A stretch of 64,000 nucleotides of DNA. Origin: an uncultured Roseibium sp. (GTDB lineage Bacteria > Pseudomonadota > Alphaproteobacteria > Rhizobiales > Stappiaceae). Positions 24,713 to 32,553 of the stretch are shown piece after piece. Each line of letters starts with the position of its first letter. Positions within the stretch are counted from its first letter, which is position 1. Below the pieces are notes generated by a model that did no database searches, was not told the DNA's origin, and saw only the letters and a list, made by a program, of their open reading frames with translations. The translations under genes were made by a program, and so were the position numbers. The stretch spans positions 4,092,001-4,156,000 of the forward strand of contig NZ_OY780958.1 in assembly GCF_963675985.1 (NCBI RefSeq), read 5' to 3'.

Positions 24713-25766
24713 GAGCATTTTCCGAACATTCTGAATCGAAATAGGATTCCCATCTGGCTTCAGATCTGATTCAAAATACGGGCTGGCGAAGGAGGCCAGC
24801 CTCTATGTCACACGCCTTGTCGACTGATCTGCGTCACCGTTTGGTTGTTGCCGTCGAAAACGGGATGTCTCGCCGGTCCGCAGCCAAACGATTTGGTGTT
24901 TCACCTTCGACGGCGATCAGGTGGGTCAATCAATGGTTCCAAGAAGGACATGTCGATCCGGCCCGGCAAGGCGGCGACAACCGTTCGGGGCGGATGGAAG
25001 CCCATTCAGATGAAGTCTTGGCTCTGATCGACGCGACGCCAGATATCACCTTGGCCGAATTGGCTGAGTATCTGGAAAAGGCCCATGGGCTGCGTGTTTC
25101 CCAAAGCACGGTCTGGCGTCTACTTGATCGTCACGGCATGACTTTCAAAAAAAACAGCACACGCAAGCGAGCAACAACGTCCTGATGTTCTTCGGCGGCG
25201 GAAAGCCTGGTTCGAACTTCAAACCGATCTTGACCCCGAACGCCTGGTTTTCATCGACGAGACCGGAGCCAATACCAAGATGGCACGCTTGCGAGGCCGG
25301 GCGCCGCGGGGCGAGCGTTGTCGAGCACCGGTCCCGCATGGCCACTGGAAAACCACGACATTCGTCGGTGCGCTCAGGCTGGGCGGCATGACGGCTCCAA
25401 TGGTCCTGGATGGTGCGATGAACGGCCCAGCCTTTCTGGCCTATGTCGAGCAGGTGTTGGTGCCATCTCTGTTGCCGGGGGACATCGTCGTCATGGACAA
25501 CCTGCCTGCTCACAAACCCTCGGCTGTGCGCGAGGCGATCCAGGCTGTCGGCGCTCACTTGCGCTTCCTGCCTCCCTACAGCCCCGACTTCAACCCGATC
25601 GAGATGGCCTTTTCGAAACTCAAGAGCTTCCTCAAGAAAACCGCCGCGAGAACAAAAGACGACCTCTGGCAGGCCATCGCTACAGGTATCGACCTATTCA
25701 CCCCTACTGAGTGCCGGAACTACTTTTCTGCTGCCGGTTATGACCTGGAGTGATCGGAAAATGCTC
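24713..25766 (+). mobile_element. IS630-family insertion sequence
   Basis: A 1054-base element with terminal inverted repeats GAGCATTTTCCGA (24713-24725, inverse 25754-25766) flanked on both sides by TA, the target duplicated by IS630/Tc1-type elements. It encodes one transposase split over two frames. It is inserted in an AT-rich gene read on the opposite strand. Confidence 0.88.
24805..25753 (+). CDS. IS630-family transposase, two frames joined by -1 frameshift
   Basis: The first frame (24805-25185) carries an HTH domain (SRRSAAKRFGVSPSTAIRWV) and a second winged helix (LRVSQSTVWRLLDRHGMTFK). It then meets eight A residues at 25147-25154. A -1 slip continues as KKTAHASEQQRPDVLRRRKA into the DDE domain: FIDETGAN, VVMDNLPAHK and FNPIEMAFSKLK, ending in AAGYDLE at 25753. 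Frameshifting at such A-runs is known in IS families; here it is required for a complete product of about 316 residues. No other defect is visible. Confidence 0.87.
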
Positions 25767-25768
25767 TA

Positions 25769-25925
25769 GATCGATATTTTCCCCAACGAGGCACTTAATC
25801 GTGCTATTCGGATCATGCTCTAAAAAGCAATTTATAATGCGGTTCTGATCGACGAGGAAAGAATTCACCCTGTAGCTCGGATCACTTTTTTCTATCCAGG
25901 GCTCCATATAAATTAAGATATTCAT
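25769..25925 (-). pseudogene. 5' part of the gene interrupted by IS630
   Basis: From ATG 25925 the frame reads MNILIYMEPWIEKSDPSYRV, then VDQNRIINCFLEHDPNSTIK and CLVGENIDL, before entering the IS630 right end. The opening beta strand and PSYR resemble the N-terminus of GT-B type capsule enzymes, but this is weak. The remainder is at 24130-24712. Confidence 0.55.
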
Positions 25926-26131
25926 CTAAATAACTCACATTATTCTTCGACATGGGTTTTTATATTATTTACGATAAATTCCATTTATTCATCCTCATAC
26001 TTCCGATCCGATCCCTTGGACTCCGCACTTAACACACGGGCATATTCCGAGCAAGGCATTCAAATAATACCTATCTCAATCAGAACATTCCCGACGAAAC
26101 CGTTGATTTTCTTGAAACCTTACCAAAATAA

Positions 26132-27475
26132 TTAAGTCCGGTCTCTGATGTTGTAGAATGTCAATGCACCGAATAACCAGATGCCTGCCAAAAGCAGAAA
26201 CGTGCAGATGCTGTAGATAAAGCGTTTTGGATACTCGGCATATTGCGGAAGTGTCGGTGGGATGAAGGTCGCCAGATAGAGTTCCTTGGCAGCGGCTTCC
26301 GCCTTCGCTTTCTCAAGGCCTGCCAGGGCGGTCGTGTAATATTCTTCCGCGAACTGCTTCTCCAGTTCCAGGTCCGAATAGCTGCCGATCCGGTAGGGAA
26401 TGGAATTGTCGTTCGAGGAATCGGCCGAGGCTGCAGCCGCAGCGGTGTTCGCCCCGCCTCCAAGACGCTGACGCTCGGTATCGAGCTGCTTCTGCAAGCC
26501 CTTGATTTCCTGCCTCAACATGGTCATACGCGGAGACTTAGGATCAAGATAACCATCAAGCGTTTTCAATGTGGTCTGCTTGGTCGTGATCTGGGACTCA
26601 AGCTCGCCGATCATCTGGAAGGCGAGCTTCGCATTGTCTTCCGGCGAGATTTCCTGCGCAGTTTCGCGGTAGGTCAGCAATTGCCTGCGAATCGTTCTCA
26701 AACGCACCTCTGCGGTCGCCAGGCTTTCCTGGGCCGACTTGAGTGACTGGCGGCGCGCGGATTCCGACAGATTGTTGATAAGCTCCTCGCTCTTCTCGAC
26801 GACGAACGCCATGATATTCCGGGCATCGTCCGGCGTGAAAGCAATAAGGTCGACAACGATGATTCCGGAAGCCTGATCGAATTTGGTTTCGATCTTGCTC
26901 TTCCAGTATTTGAGCTTGGCCTCAACAGGCAGATCGGTTCCCATCCTGAACCACCAATCCCAGTCGCTGCTGGAATAGATCCGGTCCATGTCGAAGTGGT
27001 TCATGACGTCTTCGAGAAACGGCTGGCTCTGCAGGTAGTCGTTCAGGATGTAGCTGTTTGAGACGGTGGTGTCGGCGCCACTCTGCATCACCAGGCCGAG
27101 CAGATCGGTCGCGCCTCCGGAGGAACTTGAATTCCGGACTGCGAAAGAGGCGGTACTCTGATACTGGTTACTAGCGAAGAACATCATGTAGACGGAGACG
27201 ACCAACGACGGCGCTGCCACCAGCAGAACAAATGATGCTATGATAATAAAATATCTAAGATTTCGCGGATACATCCACTGCTTCTGGACCTTCGCGAAAT
27301 CGAGCAAGGTGCGGGGGTCTAGTCCCGCCTTCTTCAGGGGCGCTGCAACTTCTTTGTTCTTTGCCTTTGGAGGCTTGGCCTTGGCAACGTCGACCAGCCC
27401 GGACTTCTCCAGCTTTTCGGCCTTGTCGGTTACCGAGACCTCGGTATTGTCAGGCACTTTTAAAGCTTCGGACAT
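26132..27475 (-). CDS. kpsE: Capsule export inner-membrane protein, KpsE/CtrB/BexC type (PCP family)
   Basis: This 447-residue polysaccharide co-polymerase spans the periplasm from the ABC exporter to the outer-membrane channel. A cytoplasmic Lys-rich N-terminus (1-75) precedes TM1 (about 78-100, YFIIIASFVLLVAAPSLVVS). A long periplasmic coiled-coil domain includes ESLATAEVRLRTIRRQL and a KSPRMTMLRQEIKGLQKQL motif typical of this family. TM2 is at about 420-440. The gene follows kpsM and kpsT in the same orientation. No KpsD/Wza homologue is in the window. Confidence 0.88.
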   Translation of the reverse strand: MSEALKVPDNTEVSVTDKAEKLEKSGLVDVAKAKPPKAKNKEVAAPLKKAGLDPRTLLDFAKVQKQWMYPRNLRYFIIIASFVLLVAAPSLVVSVYMMFFASNQYQSTASFAVRNSSSSGGATDLLGLVMQSGADTTVSNSYILNDYLQSQPFLEDVMNHFDMDRIYSSSDWDWWFRMGTDLPVEAKLKYWKSKIETKFDQASGIIVVDLIAFTPDDARNIMAFVVEKSEELINNLSESARRQSLKSAQESLATAEVRLRTIRRQLLTYRETAQEISPEDNAKLAFQMIGELESQITTKQTTLKTLDGYLDPKSPRMTMLRQEIKGLQKQLDTERQRLGGGANTAAAAASADSSNDNSIPYRIGSYSDLELEKQFAEEYYTTALAGLEKAKAEAAAKELYLATFIPPTLPQYAEYPKRFIYSICTFLLLAGIWLFGALTFYNIRDRT

Positions 27476-27497
27476 TTCAACAGCTGCCTTTTGACTT

Positions 27498-28166
27498 TCA
27501 CGGACGGTACTCGAATTTCATGTTTTCGTTATGAACTTTAACTGCATCATCAATATTTGAATAATACGTCAATTCTCCGCCTTCCAAAACAATTCCCGTA
27601 GTGCAGTATTCTTTCAGGTTTCCGACGGAGTGCGACACCATGATGATGTCCGAGTGTTCCAGCTTTTTTTCAAACGCTTCACGGCATTTCACCCTGAACC
27701 GTTTGTCGCCGACCGCCGTGACTTCGTCAATGAGATAGTAGTCAAACTCGATCCCCATACTCACCCCGAACGCCAGACGGGCTTTCATCCCGGAGGAATA
27801 GGTTTTGACCGGCATGTAGAATGCCTTGCCGAGTTCGGCGAAATCACGGACATAGTCGATCAGCTGATTGGTGTCATGCTGATAAATACGCGCAACGAAG
27901 CGAACATTCTGCTCACCCGTGAGAGCGGGATTGAAGCTGCCGGCAAAGCCGAGCGGGAACGAAACCCGCGCATAACGCAGGATTCGCCCGGAATTCGGCC
28001 GGATCGTTCCGGCTATGACCTTGAGCAGCGTCGATTTTCCGGCGCCGTTTCGTCCGATCAGGCCGATACTGTTTCCCCGCGGCACCGTAAAGGACACGTC
28101 TTTCGCGATATACCGCTTCTGTCCCCGGTGCTTGTAGAATTTGGTAACGTGTTCCAAGCGGATCAT
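27498..28166 (-). CDS. kpsT: Capsule polysaccharide ABC transporter ATP-binding protein
   Basis: This 222-residue short ATPase is of the KpsT/Wzt class, lacking a C-terminal carbohydrate-binding domain. Walker A is GLIGRNGAGKSTLLK, the signature-like YSSGMKARLAFG is present, Walker B is YYLIDEVTA, and the H-loop His is in MVSHSVGNL. ATGA overlap with kpsM means coupled translation. It powers export of the finished glycan. Confidence 0.93.
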   Translation of the reverse strand: MIRLEHVTKFYKHRGQKRYIAKDVSFTVPRGNSIGLIGRNGAGKSTLLKVIAGTIRPNSGRILRYARVSFPLGFAGSFNPALTGEQNVRFVARIYQHDTNQLIDYVRDFAELGKAFYMPVKTYSSGMKARLAFGVSMGIEFDYYLIDEVTAVGDKRFRVKCREAFEKKLEHSDIIMVSHSVGNLKEYCTTGIVLEGGELTYYSNIDDAVKVHNENMKFEYRP

Positions 28167-28939
28167 TGTTGCTCCCTTATCGCAGAGTCAAAGATCTTCA
28201 TCGCTAAAAAACCCGCCAAAAAGATGGTGCACGCACAGGTAATCACATAGGGCATATCGATGAACTGCGCACGGTACGTTCCATAAAACCCCTGCCTGAA
28301 CTTTGCCACGATATGAATCATCGGGTTGTAGAACAACCACTCCCGATAGGGCTCGGGCACACGATCAGGCAAAAGAAACACCCCGGACAGCAGATAAAGC
28401 GGCCGGTTGACGATGTTGAAAATCTGCTGGTAGGTCGGGCTCATATGGAATGCCACGATGTTCACCATGCCCACTCCCATGCCGAGCATGAGGGCTAGGA
28501 CGGTCGCCTCGAGGATGGGATACATGTCGAGCCGGGGCAGGGGCTCGATGACGAAACCGATACCAGTAAAAATGATCATGCAAACCAGAAACTGGGTCAG
28601 GATCTGCAGGATCGCCCTTGCATAGACGGTGTCATAGGGGTTGACCACCGGATAATTGAGCAGGTTTTTATTGGACTTTACCGCAGTCGCGACTTGGTCC
28701 GCCATGGATCTGTAGATCCAGAAGGCCATATAGCCGGAAGCGAAGTACAGAGGGAAGTTGGTCCCGAGAGCCGGCGTTTTGGCAACGGCCGAAAAGATGA
28801 TGGACAGCAGCACCACAAATGCGAGCGGATCGATAATGGCCCAGGCATAACCGCCGAACTTCGTTCCATACCGCGTGCACATTTCGCGGATGACCAGAGC
28901 GGCCACCACGGTCAGGTGCTGTCTCAGTACGGATGGCAT
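28163..28939 (-). CDS. kpsM: Capsule polysaccharide ABC transporter permease
   Basis: ABC-2 type permease with six membrane helices: LTVVAALVIREMCTRYG at the N-terminus, then WAIIDPLAFVVLLSIIFSAV and further helices to the C-terminus (258 residues from ATG 28939). That start has AGAGG seven bases upstream and matches where KpsM proteins usually begin; a longer frame to a GTG at 29047 adds 36 residues without similarity. It forms the channel with KpsT. Confidence 0.92.
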   Translation of the reverse strand: MPSVLRQHLTVVAALVIREMCTRYGTKFGGYAWAIIDPLAFVVLLSIIFSAVAKTPALGTNFPLYFASGYMAFWIYRSMADQVATAVKSNKNLLNYPVVNPYDTVYARAILQILTQFLVCMIIFTGIGFVIEPLPRLDMYPILEATVLALMLGMGVGMVNIVAFHMSPTYQQIFNIVNRPLYLLSGVFLLPDRVPEPYREWLFYNPMIHIVAKFRQGFYGTYRAQFIDMPYVITCACTIFLAGFLAMKIFDSAIREQQ

Positions 28940-29108
28940 CGTCAAACCTCTGACGCCTAAAGACGGCATGCTTTTCTGCCTGAATCTGTCGAAACGCCGG
29001 ATGACAAAGTTTGTATAAGTATGATACCTAGCCGGTTCATCTTCCACCTTCGCAAGTGGTGCCGTATCAAACCTTGACGACTAGGAACTCCTACCCGCAT
29101 TCCATGCG

Positions 29109-30221
29109 GTGGTCAACTCGTCACCAAGTCGCCCCCGGCGTTCTCCGGTGGGCGAAAAGGCTACAGCCGCGGTCAAAATGCTGAGCGTCAGATATCTCAA
29201 GAATGCCTATGACCATGCCCTTGGGCGGCCAAAGACAGCCTTTCCGACGCGCTATCACTATCTGGAAGTCGTCCGCGAGGACCTCGCTGAAAGATCGATC
29301 GAGCTGCGGGAAGCCGGTCAGCATTGCCTTCTTCTGACCGATCTGAACAGCGGGAAGCGGCTCCTGGTGATCGTGCGTTACGCGACAGAGAAGGATATCC
29401 GCCTGATCGCCCGGATGCGGCAGCAGCCCGATACCCGGATAGCCTATCTTCTGGACGACGACATCTGGGCGATGCTTGAAGACGAGGACCAGCGCCAGGA
29501 CTACAAGGCCCGTCTGAACCGGTTTCTGAGCCAGCAGTTCGATGCCATCCATCCCCATATCGACGTTTTCCTGGCCCCGAGCCGAAAAATCCTGGACCGT
29601 TGCCCCGAATTCCCGGGCCTGTATATTCAGCCCGCGCACATGGACCCGTCGACGGACGCCGGACATTTTTCCGACAGTGGCAGGATCCGGATGGCGTTTC
29701 TGAGTTCCAGTACTCATTACAACGACTTCCAGATCATTGCACCGGGCGTTCGCGCGGCGCTCGATAAAGAACCCCGGCTTCATCTCACAACGCTGATGGG
29801 AAAGCGCGGCGAGGATCTGATCGCATCCGGCCCCCAGGTCACCCATCTCGGCGACAAGTTCTTCGACGATTTTCAAGTTTGGCTGAGGAAGCAACGGTTT
29901 CATATCGCCCTAGCGCCTTATGTACCGAACCCGGTCAATGACGCCCGCTCCAACCTCAAGCTCCATCAACATGCCTTCGTTGGGGCAGCCGGCGTTTATT
30001 CACCCACCTCAGTATTCAAGGAATACGCCCATAATGGCACCGACAGCTTGATGGTGGAACACACGTCAGATAAATGGGAAGAAGCGATCATCAGGCTTGC
30101 CGGCGATCCGTCGACAGCTGCGAGAATCGCCCTCGGAGGCATTGAAAACAGCATCAGGATCGGTGACAGACGGAAGCAGGCAAACCTTCTGGCGGACTGC
30201 CTGGCAGGTGCGCAACAGTAA
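29109..30221 (+). CDS. GT-B-like glycosyltransferase, capsule locus
   Basis: Up to 370 residues, with an uncertain start: the frame opens at GTG 29109, but similarity-like sequence starts near ATG 29178 (MLSVRYLKNAYDHAL). Elements suggestive of GT-B: an RIAYLLDDDIWAML strand-loop, DVFLAPSRKILD (entry to the second Rossmann half), MAFLSSSTHYNDF, and HIALAPYVPNPVNDARSNLK with a C-terminal acceptor-facing helix. No EX7E retaining-GT signature is seen. It is divergent from kpsM. Confidence 0.6.
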   Translation: MVNSSPSRPRRSPVGEKATAAVKMLSVRYLKNAYDHALGRPKTAFPTRYHYLEVVREDLAERSIELREAGQHCLLLTDLNSGKRLLVIVRYATEKDIRLIARMRQQPDTRIAYLLDDDIWAMLEDEDQRQDYKARLNRFLSQQFDAIHPHIDVFLAPSRKILDRCPEFPGLYIQPAHMDPSTDAGHFSDSGRIRMAFLSSSTHYNDFQIIAPGVRAALDKEPRLHLTTLMGKRGEDLIASGPQVTHLGDKFFDDFQVWLRKQRFHIALAPYVPNPVNDARSNLKLHQHAFVGAAGVYSPTSVFKEYAHNGTDSLMVEHTSDKWEEAIIRLAGDPSTAARIALGGIENSIRIGDRRKQANLLADCLAGAQQ

Positions 30222-30290
30222 GAACACTTCCACGGCCAAACGGAGTTTTCTTTAGCTGCGGCCTATTCCTCTAACCTGCCGGATGACCCG

Positions 30291-31118
30291 TTAGCCGGCG
30301 TGCTTCCACCAGGATTCCTTCCGTTTCACCTTCAGATCCCGTGCCTGGCTCTGGCCGATCGACTTTCTGGGACCCTTCAGGTGATCCAGATAAGCGCCAA
30401 GTTCACTGTTGATGAAAACATGGCCGACCGTCGTACTGTCGCCGATATGATTGAAAGTCGCCAGTCCTTCCCGTTCCATATCCTGGACGATTTTCCAGAA
30501 AATATAGCTGTCGTGGTTTTCCTGAATTTCGAGAAACTCGCCGGACAGATAGATCTCATCGAAACGGCGAGCGAACTCGTCGATAAATTCATGTTTCAGA
30601 TTGTAGCCAACCCAACCGCATTCCGGATAATTCTTCCGGTTGAGATACGTCGCCAGCTGGGTCTCCCTAGGGGCAAGTTCGTCCAGGAAGCTGCTTGGTA
30701 CCGGGCTATGGGTAATCGTGTCCGCATCCAGCCAGATCAATTGATCGGCGACGCCTTTGGTGCGGCGAATGGCGTCGGTCACGGCGAAAACCTTGTTGGT
30801 GAAACGAATCGCATCCCAGAGAAAGTCGAATTTTCCATCGCCCAGCGGACTGAACCCATTTGCGAAAGGGTGACTGCCGAAACGATTGCGGAACTCGATC
30901 AGCTTGGGCAACACAGCCGTATGATCCAGCACCGTCAAGTTGGGCGCCGTTTCCGCTACGTCGACATCTTCGGCATAGACAATAAGCTCAACGTCCTCGG
31001 GCCACTTCTCCAAAAAGGTATTCAGGCATTTCTTGCCGTATTCCCGGTACCCCCCCTCATGGAAAGTTGTTACCACAACGTGCTTCAAAGGCTGTCGAAA
31101 CAATTTCTGAATGGCCAT
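30291..31118 (-). CDS. GT-A-like glycosyltransferase with DAD motif
   Basis: This 275-residue protein opens with HVVVTTFHEGGYREYGKKCL and carries a D-A-D in QLIWLDADTITH near residue 128, followed by W-V-G-Y-N and ENHDSYIFWKIVQDM, a GT-A arrangement. A Lys/Arg-rich tail ends KRKESWWKHAG. The ATG is at 31118. It converges with the GT-B gene on its left. It is related in plan to the proteins at 14098 and 16084, though not close in sequence. Confidence 0.62.
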   Translation of the reverse strand: MAIQKLFRQPLKHVVVTTFHEGGYREYGKKCLNTFLEKWPEDVELIVYAEDVDVAETAPNLTVLDHTAVLPKLIEFRNRFGSHPFANGFSPLGDGKFDFLWDAIRFTNKVFAVTDAIRRTKGVADQLIWLDADTITHSPVPSSFLDELAPRETQLATYLNRKNYPECGWVGYNLKHEFIDEFARRFDEIYLSGEFLEIQENHDSYIFWKIVQDMEREGLATFNHIGDSTTVGHVFINSELGAYLDHLKGPRKSIGQSQARDLKVKRKESWWKHAG

Positions 31119-31510
31119 AGGTGTCTAGCGGTGCTCAAAGGTGCGGATGGGTGAAGGCAAGGGCTGAGGTAGGATGATCTACTTCACCATTTTCTAACTG
31201 ACCGGCTCTGATTTGAAAAGTATTCCCGCTCCGGTTTTTCGCGACGCATAAACGGCGACGACAGCATTTTCCGGATACGAAAGGCTCTCGGGAACTTCCC
31301 AGCAGCTAAATCGATTGACGTGGGTCAAAAGGCTTGCCTCACCCGCACGACACCAAGGTATCCTGCGGCCGGACTGCTGAAGACTCAAAGCTATCCGGCC
31401 CGGCGCATCGCCCCCGGGAGAACAGAAGAAAAAATTTGCCGTATCGATGGCTTTATTGCTAGCCATAATCCAACACAATACTCTACCCTAAAGAACACGA
31501 AAGAATTAAC
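31119..31510. other. Gene-free stretch in the capsule locus
   Basis: About 390 bases with no supported gene. A minus-strand frame from 31330 to 31194 (ESLSYPENAVVAVYASRKTG) looks protein-like and could be a broken gene tail, but nothing confirms it. The sequence turns AT-rich from about 31430, just before the fkbM-type gene. Confidence 0.3.
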
Positions 31511-32215
31511 ATGCGCCTCCCGATCAAACCTTCGATTTTCAAAGAAAACCCATACAAGGAAGAATGGTTTGACCAAGACTTCCTTTATTCCCCCGATGGA
31601 AACAAGAACTACCCAAATCACCATTGCAAAATAACATTTGATACTTCTTTTCCATTCATTAAAAACTTTAGAGTTGCATTAGATATTGGCTGCAGAGACG
31701 GCGAGTATTCTCGTTATCTTCAGAAACATTTTGAACACACTTATGGATTTGATGTCCGGAAGAAAGAGAATTTTGCCTATAACGTAGACCTTAAGAAGGT
31801 GACACATTTCTGCTGCGCGCTCGGAGACACCGAAGGGACGGTGCAAATGAGCGGCGGCACGCACAATTTTGTCGAAGGAAAAATGAAGAAATATCCGGTC
31901 TTCAAACTGGATTCCTTTGGCTTCGAGAATGTCGATTACATCAAGATCGACGTGGAAGGTTTCGAACGCAAGGTGCTCATGGGCGGCGAACAGACCGTCC
32001 GGAAGAACCTTCCTCTGATCATCATTGAACAGAATGACGTTTGCCTTCCGGACGAGGAACCCTATGCCGCCAAGAAGTGGTTGGAAGACCTTGGCTACAA
32101 ACATGTAGCCACTTGCCCGCGCGGCTGGGATTGCATCATGCAGCCGCCGAAGAAAATTAAAGAGCCGGAAAGCGGCATGCTCCGCAACATAGTGACCTCA
32201 ATCCTGTCTCGCTGA
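31511..32215 (+). CDS. FkbM family methyltransferase
   Basis: This 234-residue class I SAM-dependent methyltransferase has the cofactor loop ALDIGCRDGEYSRYL, near residues 57-71, an acidic residue in FDVRKKENF, and the FkbM signature YIKIDVEGFERKVLMGGE. FkbM proteins O-methylate sugars in many polysaccharide loci. The first third of the gene is AT-rich and the rest GC-rich, a composition switch inside one frame also seen in the gene at 14098. The C-terminal 20 residues are unconserved. Confidence 0.85.
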   Translation: MRLPIKPSIFKENPYKEEWFDQDFLYSPDGNKNYPNHHCKITFDTSFPFIKNFRVALDIGCRDGEYSRYLQKHFEHTYGFDVRKKENFAYNVDLKKVTHFCCALGDTEGTVQMSGGTHNFVEGKMKKYPVFKLDSFGFENVDYIKIDVEGFERKVLMGGEQTVRKNLPLIIIEQNDVCLPDEEPYAAKKWLEDLGYKHVATCPRGWDCIMQPPKKIKEPESGMLRNIVTSILSR

Positions 32216-32553
32216 CAGGGACCGGCATGACCGCGCCCGGGCAAAGTGCAATTACCTGGCGAATTTCGCGCGTTGCGGCTGTAGCTGCAACACGCGTTTC
32301 CGCGTCAGACATGTGACACCCATGTATTCTGAAAACGCGCTTCGATAAAACAGGAGGGACTGCAGACTTCGGAGGAACCGCAGTTCAGAGCTGCAGATTG
32401 CCGTTTTCAATTTTTTTGGCCCAAAAAGCATGGTGGTCTTCCCGGGTTGTTCGTGCAAAGAAGGTCCCTGACAAACTCGAAACAAATGACCGATCCGATG
32501 CGCTCCCACATCAGGCAGTTGGCAATGAATTTTGACGTTTCGCGAGAGTTTAA
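32216..32553. other. Intergenic region upstream of the three-gene glycan operon
   Basis: About 340 bases with no gene. It contains short inverted sequences (GTTGC ... GCAAC near 32272-32290; CTGCAG repeated near 32360-32395) but no clear promoter or terminator. It presumably holds the promoter of the operon starting at 32554. Confidence 0.3.

Noticed and set aside
22037..25766. Composite transposon formed by the two IS3 copies
   Set aside because: The two IS3 elements are different and directly abut; no cargo lies between them, and the IS630 element is a separate insertion.
31194..31478. 94-codon minus-strand ORF in the capsule locus, possibly a gene fragment
   Set aside because: A 30-residue part looks protein-like, but there is no start signal, no recognised family and no partner fragment; kept only as a remark on the gap.
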